Assembly: GCF_000576305.1 (NCBI RefSeq)
Contig: NZ_BAVZ01000010.1
Span: 1 to 64,000, forward strand
DNA length: 64,000 nt
DNA from: Paenibacillus pini JCM 16418
Lineage (GTDB): Bacteria; Bacillota; Bacilli; Paenibacillales; Paenibacillaceae
Reading direction: 5' to 3'
A program made the translations under genes and the position numbers. This document shows, in pieces, positions 49,088 through 58,663 of the stretch. Under the pieces are notes generated by a model. It was given only the letters and a program-made list of their open reading frames with translations, had not been told where the DNA came from and searched no databases. The stretch's first letter is position 1; every line of letters begins with the position of its first letter.

Positions 49088-51874
49088 ATGAGCACACAGA
49101 AACTCGGATCTCCATTAGAAGGATTTGCTGAATTTAGCAGGAAAGTAGCGGCAGAAGGTGCTGTTCTTTTGAAAAATGAAGGACAAATACTTCCACTTGG
49201 ACATTCCGAAAACGTTTCAGTTTTTGGTAGAACACAGGTTAACTATTATCGTAGCGGGACAGGTTCGGGGGGAAGTGTGCATGTTTCCCATACAACAAGT
49301 TTACTCGGTGGTCTTCGGGATAAGAAAGATATCGTTATTAACGAAGAACTAGCTCGTGTATATGAACAGTGGATTGAGCAAAACCCATTTGATAATGGCG
49401 GTGGAGGTTGGGCGGCTGAGCCGTGGCATCAGAAGGAAATGCCTTTAACCGATGAGATAGTGTCAGCGGCAAGAAAGAAATCGAACAAGGCGATTATCGT
49501 TATCGGACGCACTGCGGGAGAAGATCAAGATAATGCTAACGAATCAGGAAGCTATCAATTAACAGCGGATGAGAAGGAAATGCTGAAGCAGGTGACAGCA
49601 TATTTTGAACAAACGATTGTTGTGCTGAATGTATCGAATATTATCGATATGAGCTGGATAAACGACGAAAGTTACGTGCATCCGATTCCTTGTGTCATGT
49701 ATAGCTGGCAAGGTGGGATGGAAGGTGGTAAGGCGATCGCAGACGTATTGGTCGGAGAGGTTACACCGAGCGGTAAGCTAACGGATTCGATTGCATACAC
49801 GATTGAGGATTACCCATCCACTCGCAATTACGGCAATGAATTTACAAATATGTATCAAGAAGATATTTATGTGGGATACCGTTATTTCGAGACGTTCCAA
49901 CCGGATAAAGTTCATTTTGAATTTGGTTATGGTTTGTCCTATACCCAGTTTGAGATTGAGCCTAAGGGAGCTAAATTGGTTACTGAAGCTGGAGAAGAGC
50001 ACATTGAGATTGGTGTATCGGTAAAAAATATTGGAACAACCTATGCAGGTAAAGAGGTTGTTCAGGTCTATTATGAAGCTCCACAAGGAAAGCTGGGTAA
50101 GCCAGCTAAAGCTTTGGCTGCATTCGTAAAGACCAAGGAACTTCAAGCCGGTGAAACAGAACAACTCACGGTAAATTTCCCCGTTCATTCGATGGCCTCT
50201 TATGATGATGAAGGCGTTACAGGGATAACGTCTGCTTATGTTTTGGAAGCTGGAACATACCGCATTTTTGTAGGAAATAGCGTCAAGAATCTAGTCGATG
50301 TAAGCGTTGATGGACAGAGCGGCTACATTGTGGAAGAGCTTAAGCTAGTGGAGCAATTGCAAGAGGCCATGGCGCCGACAGAAAATTTTACAAGAATGAA
50401 GCCAGGTGCCCGCAAAGAAGATGGGTCGTATGAACTTACTTTTACCAAGGTACCGAAACAAAAAATTTCCATGGCGGAGCGGATTGAAAATAATCTGCCG
50501 CAAACGCTGGAGCAGACCGGTAATCAGGGCTATACATTAAAAGACGTCTCTGATGGAAAAGTCAGCATGGAAGCTTTTATTGCACAGCTTAGCGATCAGG
50601 ATTTAGCGGTAATCGTAAGAGGAGAGGGTATGAGTAGTCCGCTTGTGACGCCGGGTACGGCTTCGGCTTTTGGTGGCGTTAGCGACAGTTTGCTAGACTA
50701 CGGAATCCCTGTTGCTTGTACGGCAGACGGTCCTTCCGGTATTCGGATGGATAGCGGTCAACAAGCTACGCAGGTTGCTATTGGAACTCTGCTTGCAGCT
50801 ACATGGAATACAGCACTGGTTGAAGAGTTATATGTTATGGAAGGTCAAGAATTATTGAGCTATAACATTGATGCTTTGCTTGGACCTGGTTTGAATATTC
50901 GGCGAAGTCCGCTTAACGGGCGTAATTTCGAATACTTCTCGGAAGATCCGTTGATCTCTGGAGTGTTTGCAGCAGCATGCACACGCGGCATTATGAAAGG
51001 CGGCTCGAATGCTACGCTGAAGCATTTCGCTTGTAACAACCAGGAGAAGCATCGCAGCAAAGTAGATGCCGTTGTATCGGAGCGTGCCCTTCGGGAAATT
51101 TATCTGAAAGGCTTTGAAATCGCGGTGAAGCAGGGCGGAGCGAATTCGATCATGACCTCCTATAATCCAATTAATGGACACTGGGCAGCTTCCAATTATG
51201 ATATGAATACCACCATTCTTCGCGGGGAGTGGGGTTTCCAAGGGATTGTGATGACGGATTGGTGGGCTATTATGAACGATGTGGTTCATGGAGGCGCAGC
51301 AGATCGCAAATATACAAACTGGATGGTCCGTGCGCAGAATGATCTGTACATGGTGGTTATGAATTACGGAGCGGAAATTAATGCGTGGGAAGACAATACG
51401 ATTGAATCCTTAGAAAATGGTACGCTTACACGTGGGGAATTGCAGCGCAGCGCCATCAATATTTGTAGGTTCATTATGCAGGCGCCTGTATTCTCCAGAA
51501 AACAGGTTATCGAGGAAAAGGTAGATACGTTCACAGCCAATCAGACACTTTCTCCTGAGCAAGTACATTTGTTAACTGAAAATGCACAGGTGAAGCCTGC
51601 CACGACTGGTTCTACTTTTGTAAAAGTGGAACAGGCGGGTGAGTACCGAATCATTGTACGTATCATGTCTCCAGAGTCTGAACTGGCACAAAGTGCTTGT
51701 AATATAACGCTGAACGATCAACCGATGACGACCATTCAAACGAATGGTACGGATGGTCGATGGATCAAACAGAAGCTTGTTAAAATCCAGTTAGAAGCCG
51801 GCCTTTATGAGATGAAGTTAGACTTTGTCAAACCAGGCCTACAGATCGATTGGATGGAATTTAAACTAGTTTAA
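49088..51874 (+). CDS. Glycoside hydrolase family 3 enzyme with swapped domain order
   Basis: Cytoplasmic beta-glycosidase of 928 residues with no signal peptide. The order is reversed relative to common GH3 enzymes. Residues 1-240 hold the (alpha/beta)6 sandwich (AEGAVLLKNEGQILPL, VVLNVSNIIDMSWI, GGMEGGKAIADVLVGEVTPSGKL). An FN3-like domain follows (VSVKNIGTTYAGKEVVQVYYEAP). From about 510 the TIM barrel holds TADGPSGIRMD, GLNIRRSPLNGRNFEYFSEDP and TLKHFACNNQE. Asp724 in VMTDWW is the expected nucleophile. A C-terminal ~90-residue beta module may bind sugar. The same swap is known in some rumen bacterial beta-glucosidases. Substrate is not readable; proximity to an LPMO hints at chito- or gluco-oligosaccharides. 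Confidence 0.9.
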   Translation: MSTQKLGSPLEGFAEFSRKVAAEGAVLLKNEGQILPLGHSENVSVFGRTQVNYYRSGTGSGGSVHVSHTTSLLGGLRDKKDIVINEELARVYEQWIEQNPFDNGGGGWAAEPWHQKEMPLTDEIVSAARKKSNKAIIVIGRTAGEDQDNANESGSYQLTADEKEMLKQVTAYFEQTIVVLNVSNIIDMSWINDESYVHPIPCVMYSWQGGMEGGKAIADVLVGEVTPSGKLTDSIAYTIEDYPSTRNYGNEFTNMYQEDIYVGYRYFETFQPDKVHFEFGYGLSYTQFEIEPKGAKLVTEAGEEHIEIGVSVKNIGTTYAGKEVVQVYYEAPQGKLGKPAKALAAFVKTKELQAGETEQLTVNFPVHSMASYDDEGVTGITSAYVLEAGTYRIFVGNSVKNLVDVSVDGQSGYIVEELKLVEQLQEAMAPTENFTRMKPGARKEDGSYELTFTKVPKQKISMAERIENNLPQTLEQTGNQGYTLKDVSDGKVSMEAFIAQLSDQDLAVIVRGEGMSSPLVTPGTASAFGGVSDSLLDYGIPVACTADGPSGIRMDSGQQATQVAIGTLLAATWNTALVEELYVMEGQELLSYNIDALLGPGLNIRRSPLNGRNFEYFSEDPLISGVFAAACTRGIMKGGSNATLKHFACNNQEKHRSKVDAVVSERALREIYLKGFEIAVKQGGANSIMTSYNPINGHWAASNYDMNTTILRGEWGFQGIVMTDWWAIMNDVVHGGAADRKYTNWMVRAQNDLYMVVMNYGAEINAWEDNTIESLENGTLTRGELQRSAINICRFIMQAPVFSRKQVIEEKVDTFTANQTLSPEQVHLLTENAQVKPATTGSTFVKVEQAGEYRIIVRIMSPESELAQSACNITLNDQPMTTIQTNGTDGRWIKQKLVKIQLEAGLYEMKLDFVKPGLQIDWMEFKLV

Positions 51875-51900
51875 ATGTAGTATCGTAAAGGATGTAATAA

Positions 51901-51928
51901 AAAAAGCGACCTCTTAGGTCGCTTTTTT
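51901..51928. terminator. Bidirectional terminator between GH3 and the anti-sigma gene
   Basis: AAAAAGCGACC (51901-51911) pairs with GGTCGCTTTTT (51917-51927). It serves the two converging transcripts. Confidence 0.95.
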
Positions 51929-51934
51929 GTTTGG

Positions 51935-52543
51935 TTATTTGACGAGTACACCATTCACAAACGTCATGGTCTTATCCTTAAATTCTAAAACAAAGGAACT
52001 CGGATAACTATTTTCAGTTGAAATCTCTGTTCCTAAAACAATGGTCGTTTCTACATTATCGAAGGGATTGTGGAGTAATTCCTTTGGAACGTAGCGGTTT
52101 TCATAACCAATGACATTCTTATTTTCATCATAGATAAACATACTTTTTCCCGAAAAGACCAAATCCTTACCATTTGTTAATGATAATTCTACTTTGAAGC
52201 GGGTATTTGTTTTTTCATAAGATAACGTCACATCTTGAGATGATACAGAAACCGGAATAGCGAAAAAGCTAATGATCACAAGTGTTACAATCAGAACTGC
52301 AGAAATGGAAATTAAAAGTGTTTTTTTATTTTTTGTTCTCACTTTCTTTAAATAGTCCAGATTTTCTATCTCTTTATTATTCATGGCAGGCACATTTTCA
52401 TTTACAATCCCTGTCATTTCCTGATGAAACTGTCTGCAATGTTCACAAGATGTAAGATGCTGTTCAATTTCCTCGTTACTACTTGGAGAGGTTAGGTTCT
52501 CAATATAAGAAGGTAATAAGTCTCTTACAATATCACATTTCAT
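51935..52543 (-). CDS. Membrane anti-sigma factor with a zinc-binding domain
   Basis: A 202-residue partner of the ECF sigma factor encoded just upstream. The start is the ATG at 52543 (MKCDIVRDLLPSYIE), with GAGAGGAAG upstream; a longer TTG-started frame from 52600 is unsupported. The N-terminal zinc anti-sigma motif is EQHLTSCEHCRQFH (His-x3-Cys-x2-Cys). One transmembrane segment lies at about residues 75-97. The outer domain (VTLSYEKTNTRFKVELSLTNG...) is a sensor of unknown signal. The gene overlaps the sigma gene by four bases, so both are translated in step. Confidence 0.9.
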   Translation of the reverse strand: MKCDIVRDLLPSYIENLTSPSSNEEIEQHLTSCEHCRQFHQEMTGIVNENVPAMNNKEIENLDYLKKVRTKNKKTLLISISAVLIVTLVIISFFAIPVSVSSQDVTLSYEKTNTRFKVELSLTNGKDLVFSGKSMFIYDENKNVIGYENRYVPKELLHNPFDNVETTIVLGTEISTENSYPSSFVLEFKDKTMTFVNGVLVK

Positions 52544-53019
52544 TGGTTTCTTCCTCTCATTAATTTTTGCTTTCCACGGTAAAAGGTTACCCTTGCCCAA
52601 GTTTCATCTCTTCCGAGGATTTCGCCAATTTCACGGAAGCTAAATTCACCTGTTAATCGTAGGTACATCACTTCTTTGGTATTAGGATCTAGTAAATGAA
52701 GCTGTTTAAATAAGTCCATTTTATCTTGTGCAAAGATGAAGTTAGACTCCGTTGCTGCTGTATCTAACATTGACTCTTCTAATTCGACTGTTTGTCTTTT
52801 ATTCTGCTTATCTAGCTCTTGATACCAGACATGCTTGGCAATTTGACATAGCCAAACGTAAACTTTGCATGTGCCATCATAATTATGTAAAGACTTCATG
52901 GCTCTATAGAATGTTTCCTGTGTTATTTCCTCAGCTATTAGATGATTATGACAAAAACTATATACAAACTTATATACTTGGGTGGAATACTCCCTATATA
53001 GTTCCTCGGTATCTTGCAT
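52540..53019 (-). CDS. ECF-type RNA polymerase sigma factor
   Basis: A 159-residue extracytoplasmic-function sigma factor. Region 2 is visible as YKFVYSFCHNHLIAEEITQETFYRAMKSLHNYDG and region 4 as LRLTGEFSFREIGEILGRDETWARVTFYRGKQKL. It is paired with the membrane anti-sigma factor encoded downstream. Targets are unknown; such pairs in Paenibacillus often respond to envelope stress and regulate their own promoter. Its ATG at 53019 is preceded by GAGGTG. Confidence 0.93.
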   Translation of the reverse strand: MQDTEELYREYSTQVYKFVYSFCHNHLIAEEITQETFYRAMKSLHNYDGTCKVYVWLCQIAKHVWYQELDKQNKRQTVELEESMLDTAATESNFIFAQDKMDLFKQLHLLDPNTKEVMYLRLTGEFSFREIGEILGRDETWARVTFYRGKQKLMRGRNQ

Positions 53020-53254
53020 TCCTTCACCTCTTCAATCTATATATCCGAAAAATACGATGTTCGTTACAAAAAATGGCTGTGGATATTTTAATATATCTGC
53101 TTAAGAGTGAGTTTAAGGATATTATAGCCGCAGATATTACCTCGTAGAAACTTCGGAAATTTACTAGGTACTATGAACCTATCTGAAAACGGACCCCAAA
53201 AGGGTAATGTTGGAGGTGTGAATTTCTCACGCTAAGGTTCGCTTCCAATATGAA

Positions 53255-53280
53255 AAACCCGCTCATTTGAGCGGGTTTTG
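53255..53280. terminator. Terminator after the SLH gene
   Basis: AAAACCCGCTCA (53255-53266) pairs with TGAGCGGGTTTT (53269-53280) with a very small loop. It acts on the minus-strand SLH transcript. Confidence 0.8.
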
Positions 53281-53336
53281 TCTTGTTTAAGGATTTAATT
53301 GTTGACCCTATGTGGATATTAGAATTGTTACTGCAA

Positions 53337-55975
53337 CTATTTTTTTGCAGCCGCTTCAATATCTCCATATGCCAATGGGTAACAGGAACATCTGTAAAGG
53401 TCACGCTGCCTCCTACAGTGATTGGTGTACGCTTGAATAGAATATTAAGGACTTTCACTGCTTCGGCACGAGTTAGCTTGCTGTTTGGTTTAAATGCGTT
53501 ATCACCATAACCGACCATCAGTCCCGCCGAATTAACATATGCGATTGCTTTTGCAGCCCAGTTGTTAGCATTAACGTCGGTAAATGCGGATTCGCTGTCG
53601 ATAGGCATCGAATTCGAATCTGTCGATGTTTGCTGTGCCCAGCGATAGGCGATCATCGCGAATTGCGCTCGCGTAATCTGACCTTCTGGTTCAAATTGAC
53701 TGGCGGTCATGCCTTTCATAATGCCTGCAGCCTGGGCTTTCTGAATATCGGCATGGGCCCAATAGCTTGTATTCACATCATTGAACATTGTGTTTGTAAT
53801 AGAAGACGCTTTTTCGTTCGATAGATTACGCGCCAACATGGCTGCCATCTGTGCACGGGTAACGAACGCATCTGGACGGAATTCCGCTCCGAATCCTTTG
53901 ATGTAAGGCTGATGAGCAGCGGCATCCAAGGAAGCTTTCAGACCATCCACTACAACTGGCGTGAACGTACTAAATTTCGTTACAGTGAACTTGATGCCTT
54001 CACTTCCGTCTGCGAGCTTGACCAGCTCACCTTGTTTCAGTTCCTTCGTACCGTCACTGTGTTCAATGTATACAGCGAGGTTATCCAATGCCTGCTGCCG
54101 TGCGGCTGCATTTGTTGGCAAACTGTTTCGAAGCGGAAGTGTAATCGTCACTTCATGTTCCTGCATGTTGGTTTCGATTTCAACAGGACGAGCCAATACC
54201 TGCACGTTCGCATTTGGCACCATACTTAGAATGAGTTTATCATTCTTGGCGCGTTCCTCAACGCTCTTGCGCTCGGAATCTTGCTTCATTGGTACAACTC
54301 TAAAGTAAAGGTCTTGGTCGAATCCAGAAACCGATTTAACTGGAACAGAAATCAATGCATTTTGGGTCAAAATTTCTAGATTAACGTTGCCGTCGCTCCA
54401 TTGTTTAAATGCCGCTTTAGGAATTTCGATACGGGTTTCGGACACTACATCCTTGGCATCTGGGATCAAGATGCGCGCGGTGCTTAGGCCCATCTGTTTT
54501 GCTTTTTCAACTGCTGCTTTGGCGACTACCTCGGACATGGTTACCAGGTCCTTGGTCTTACCATCTGTTCCAGTGGTACGCGTAATTTGCGTTTGTGCCA
54601 GATTGGTTCCATTCAAACCATTGACTTCAACGACAATTTGCTCCTGTTTAGTCGTTGGTGCCGGTGTATACGAACTAGATCCGCTGCCAGTCGAAGGAGC
54701 AGGAGTCGGCGCTGGATTTGGTTCTGGTGTTGGCGTTGGATTTGGTTCTGGTGTTGGCGTTGGTTCTGGTGTTGGATCCGGTGTCGGCGTCGGTTCAGGA
54801 CTAAAGAAGCTATTAAATGCCTTTTGGATACTATCAACAGTGGCGTAACCTCCAGCAGGCTTTTTGTCCAGCATCCATTGCATTAACTGCTCTGTTTGTT
54901 CGCTATCCGAAACCACATCGTTTAGTTTGCTTAAATCAAGTGGGAAGGGTTCGATAGTTGAACCTAATTTTTGCGCTTCCGTTTGCATATACAAGTATAT
55001 TCCTAGTGACTGCATCATTTCTTCGCTTGTGCTTGCATCATTAACGGTAGGGAATATGGCTGGTAGTGAAATAAGCATAGCGATGTGTTGACTAATTTTC
55101 TCCTCTTCAATCTGTAGCTTCATGAATTTAGCCAAATAAGCAATCAGGGTGCGATCTGCTTTCGTTCCATTCGTGTATTTTAAAGAAATCTGTTCGTATT
55201 GAGCTGCATCCTCTTCATCAAAATATTCTCCAGTATGGTTAAGTGAACTGTAGAAATCTTGAAGCGAATTTTCAATATCCAGAAGGGAATTTTTATCGAC
55301 TACGAGGATGCCTTTATACGCTGTATCCACAATGAACTGTACTTGTTCTTTGTTAGCATAACCTGCAGGTTTTGGAGCGAATAAGGCGACCATATCGGAA
55401 ATAGCCAATTGTTTTTCTTCGGGAAGTGATGAAAATTGCGAGTTATCAACGAGTGCAGGGTCATAGAGCGCTGCGAGTACATATTTTGAATCCGCATTCG
55501 GATCGGATTGAGAAGCAGATTTAAAAGATGCAATTTCATGATTCAATGTCACAAGAGGAGAAGTTACAGTGACTTTCTGCATCTTATATATCGCGGTAGC
55601 ATGTTCTTGATTTTGGACAACTACATTAAAATAATAGGTTTGTCCCCAATTAAGGTTTGGAACATCCATTGTTTGAATCCCCGGTTCCCAGTGACTTAGA
55701 GGGATTCCATTTCCTATGTCTTCCAAAGTTCCGATATTATCGGAATCGGATTGGTATACCCTATAAAGTAGTGTATTGGAGTCGAACATGGGGTCTCCTG
55801 CATGCGTCCATTTCAAGTTTATCGTTGTATCATTTACAGTGGTGGCGGTAATGATTCCGTCGTTTCCAGGAACAGGAGGAGTTATCCGCTCTGCCCGAAC
55901 CGAAGTTGAAATCCATGGTGCCACCAGTAATAATATTAGTAGCATGCTGATTATTTTTTTAAATTTAATAGCCAT
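53337..55975 (-). pseudogene. SLH-domain surface protein, frameshifted near its C terminus
   Basis: Large exported protein anchored to the cell wall. A signal peptide covers about residues 1-29. An FN3-like domain follows (GIITATTVNDTTINLKWTH). A Pro-Thr-Glu linker (PTPDPTPEPT repeats) comes near 400-430, then an unnamed domain common in Paenibacillus S-layer proteins. Three SLH repeats close the chain (QPYIKGFGAEFRPDAFVTRAQMAAML; FNDVNTSYWAHADIQKAQAAG; FTDVNANNWAAKAIAYVNSAG). The last motif breaks at 53372-53373: adding one C there (G on the minus strand) gives HWAYGDIEAAAKK and a stop at 53337, for 879 residues. As written the frame runs on to 53171 with unrelated residues. The break is probably an error. 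Confidence 0.85.
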
Positions 55976-56359
55976 ATTTCCTCCTAATTTACATTGAGTT
56001 TTCTGTTTTTAAAATCTTCATTTCATGCTTGTTTCGACATTTAATATTCTTAAAATTCTTCTATATAAAGATGCCACACTCCTTGATGTCGATTTTTGTC
56101 GATAATGTTTGTGAAATAGTATGATTCACATGACTAATAACCCATTTTATATGAAAGCTCTGAACGGATTCTGAACAAATCTTGAGAAAATTTTCATTAA
56201 TATGTAAATGTAGTTCGTTGAATTAAGGTGTCGCTAAGGTTTAGTGATAGCCTAACCATACGGTAAAAGTATGAAAGATGAACTTTATTCATATTTTTGG
56301 TTTGTTACTAGCTATGTTACCATGAAAAAAGAATCAAAACGGGAAATGGAGTGAGCGGC
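55976..56359. other. Intergenic region between SLH and amidohydrolase genes
   Basis: About 380 A/T-rich bases between divergent genes, with no coding region I can support. It contains two TGTCGAT heptads exactly 10 bases apart (56087 and 56097), listed separately. No clear SigA promoter stands out. Confidence 0.5.
56087..56103. promoter_or_regulatory. Tandem TGTCGAT boxes resembling Spo0A sites
   Basis: TGTCGAT TTT TGTCGAT has a 10-base period and is close to the Spo0A box TTTGTCGAA, but the last base differs (T for A) in both. It lies about 110 bases upstream of the SLH start. Tentative. Confidence 0.3.
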
Positions 56360-57583
56360 ATGTTGGATGATTCTTATTGGTTAACGAATGTTAAATTAGA
56401 GCAGGGTTATGTCATCGAGGATGGACAAGTAGTGGGTACGAATACGGCGATTTGTCATCTTCGAATTGAGAATGGTGTTATTGCTGAAATGATTGGGACA
56501 GAAGAGGAATTTCAGAGTCATCTCCCTAAATACGATTGCAAACAATTATTGATGCTTCCTTCTTTCGAGGAAGCGCATATTCATTTGGATAAAACGTATT
56601 TTGCTGGACAGTGGAGAGCGGTAAGACAAGTATCCAGCATCTTCGAGCGTATTGAAGAAGAGAAGATATTACTGCCTAAACTTCTGCCAATGGCGAAGCA
56701 ACAAGCCGAAAGTATTTTGACACTTATACAGGGTTTTGGCGCAACACATGTCCGCAGTCATTGTAATATTGAACCTGTTAGCGGACTGCATCGGTTAGAG
56801 GCGACCAAGCAAGCACTGGAGACATTCTCCGGTAAAATTTCATCCGAAATTGTAGCCTTTCCTCAGCACGGATTGCTACGTTCGGATTCAGTTCAACTTG
56901 TAAAACAATCATTGGCAGAGGGCGCAACTCATGTAGGCGGAGTAGATCCATACACGGTGGATGGTGATATCGAGAAATCACTCCAGACCATGGTAGAGCT
57001 GGCGGCTTCGAATAACGCTGGTATTGATATTCACTTACACGATGCAAATGAAGTGGGTAAGCAAACTCTGATGCGACTTGCCGATCTTACTGAAGAAGCT
57101 GGATTACAAGGAAAGGTAACGGTTAGTCATGCTTTCTGGTTTGCAAGTGCACAGCCGCAAGAGGCTGAGGAAGTAGCGCAGCGGATGGCTGCGCTTAGTA
57201 TGTCCATTGCATCGACAGTACCGATTGGAAGAACCATGATGCCGCTCCCAATGCTACATAGACAAGGATTAAAAGTGAAGTTAGCCACAGATAGCCTTAC
57301 GGATCACTGGTCTCCTTTTGGAAGTGGTGATCAGTTGGAGAAGGCAGGACGTTTCGCAGAATTATACGGTTATAATGATGAGTTGTCACTTTCTCAATCA
57401 CTTCAATTTATTACAGGTGGGATAACGCCGCTTGATCACACAGGTGAGAAGGTATGGCCGAAGACTGGAGATGTGGCAAGCTTTGTACTTCTGCATGCAA
57501 GCTGTTCAGCGGAAGCGATCGCCCGAAAGGCAGAGCGCCAAGCGGTATGGTATAAGGGACGGATTGTGAGCGGTTCGCTGTAA
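56360..57583 (+). CDS. Amidohydrolase (cytosine deaminase-like)
   Basis: Metal-dependent hydrolase of about 407 residues from ATG 56360, with GGAG nine bases upstream; GTG 56351 is too close. Metal ligands fit the cytosine deaminase/AtzC subgroup: EAHIHLDKTYF, RSHCNIEPVSG, DIHLHDANEVG, VSHAFWF and the late Asp in LATDSLTDHW. Such enzymes deaminate cytosine or related amidines; the substrate cannot be fixed here. It is a lone gene. Confidence 0.88.
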   Translation: MLDDSYWLTNVKLEQGYVIEDGQVVGTNTAICHLRIENGVIAEMIGTEEEFQSHLPKYDCKQLLMLPSFEEAHIHLDKTYFAGQWRAVRQVSSIFERIEEEKILLPKLLPMAKQQAESILTLIQGFGATHVRSHCNIEPVSGLHRLEATKQALETFSGKISSEIVAFPQHGLLRSDSVQLVKQSLAEGATHVGGVDPYTVDGDIEKSLQTMVELAASNNAGIDIHLHDANEVGKQTLMRLADLTEEAGLQGKVTVSHAFWFASAQPQEAEEVAQRMAALSMSIASTVPIGRTMMPLPMLHRQGLKVKLATDSLTDHWSPFGSGDQLEKAGRFAELYGYNDELSLSQSLQFITGGITPLDHTGEKVWPKTGDVASFVLLHASCSAEAIARKAERQAVWYKGRIVSGSL

Positions 57584-57744
57584 ACTTGGTTCTGGGAATC
57601 GGTGTTATCTGTTTGAGTCAATTGATGCTCTGTGGCAGCTTGAATACTTCTTAAGAATAGTAGCCGTTAAGGAAAATTGTCTGCTCTTACGCTTATTAAT
57701 CTATGTTATAATTGGTACAAAATAACTATAGAGGTGATCATTAG

Positions 57745-58485
57745 GTGATAGGTCGCAGCGGTAATCCAGCCTTGAAAGACAAAACATTTGACCAAACGAA
57801 TGGGTATAGCGGATCGGAAAGGATGACAATTGAAGGAACGGTCAATAGAGCGTTCATTATCCTCGCAATCCTTCTTGGGGGAGCCGTTGTTAGCTGGTCG
57901 TTGTATTTCAGTGGTCAAGACGTTTTTCCAATGGCCATCGGTGGAGCAATTGGTGGATTAGTCCTCGCATTAATTATTAGCTTCAAGCCGACTTTAGCTC
58001 CTTATCTAGCGCCGGTATATGCTGTTCTGGAGGGAGTATTCTTGGGAGCATTGTCCGCGAGATATGAATCGCTATATCACGGGATAACGTTACAAGCGGC
58101 TTTGCTAACGATTAGTGTTTTTATTGCCCTACTTCTAGCGTATAAGACAAGAATGATTAAAGCGACAGAAAACTTTAAACTCGGAGTGTTCGCTGCTACA
58201 GGCGGTATCTTCTTGATGTACATACTCAGCTTTGTACTTGGTATGTTCGGTGTTACAATTCCTTATTTGCATGATAACAGCTTGATTGGCATCGGAATAT
58301 CCGTTGTTATCGTTATTGTCGCTGCCTTGAATCTAGTTCTTGATTTCGATTTCATCGAGTCTGGCGCGCAGCAAGGCTCTCCTAAGTACATGGAGTGGTA
58401 TGGAGCATTTGGTTTGATGGTTACGCTGGTATGGCTGTATGTGGAGATGCTTCGCCTACTCTCGAAGATTGCGAGCCGTAATTAA
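57745..58485 (+). CDS. Bax inhibitor-1/YccA family membrane protein
   Basis: A 246-residue protein with seven predicted membrane segments. EGVFLGALSARYES and the C-terminal DFDFIESGAQQG...YMEWYGAFGLMVTLVWLYVEMLRLL are typical of bacterial Bax-inhibitor-1 relatives, one of which (YetJ) is a pH-gated calcium leak channel. The start is GTG 57745 behind GAGGTG. Monocistronic, with a terminator at 58511. Confidence 0.88.
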   Translation: MIGRSGNPALKDKTFDQTNGYSGSERMTIEGTVNRAFIILAILLGGAVVSWSLYFSGQDVFPMAIGGAIGGLVLALIISFKPTLAPYLAPVYAVLEGVFLGALSARYESLYHGITLQAALLTISVFIALLLAYKTRMIKATENFKLGVFAATGGIFLMYILSFVLGMFGVTIPYLHDNSLIGIGISVVIVIVAALNLVLDFDFIESGAQQGSPKYMEWYGAFGLMVTLVWLYVEMLRLLSKIASRN

Positions 58486-58510
58486 TCATTACTATTGATG
58501 GTCTTTTGAA

Positions 58511-58543
58511 CAACTGGTGCATTACAACGCCAGTTGTTTTTTT
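58511..58543 (+). terminator. Terminator after the Bax-inhibitor-like gene
   Basis: CAACTGG (58511-58517) pairs with CCAGTTG (58530-58536), followed by seven T. Confidence 0.9.
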
Positions 58544-58663
58544 ATTCCAATATGAAAAACATATGATATAGACAAAATAATTACATTTAATTACAATGTA
58601 AGTAAGTTATTACATAAATAATATTGTGAGTATAGTGGATTACTTTAGAGAGAGGGTATGCTC

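Noticed and set aside
54387-54886. Open frames on the plus strand within the SLH gene linker
   Set aside because: They mirror the Pro-Thr-Glu repeat region of the SLH protein and show Gly-Val or Trp-Arg repeats without a ribosome site.
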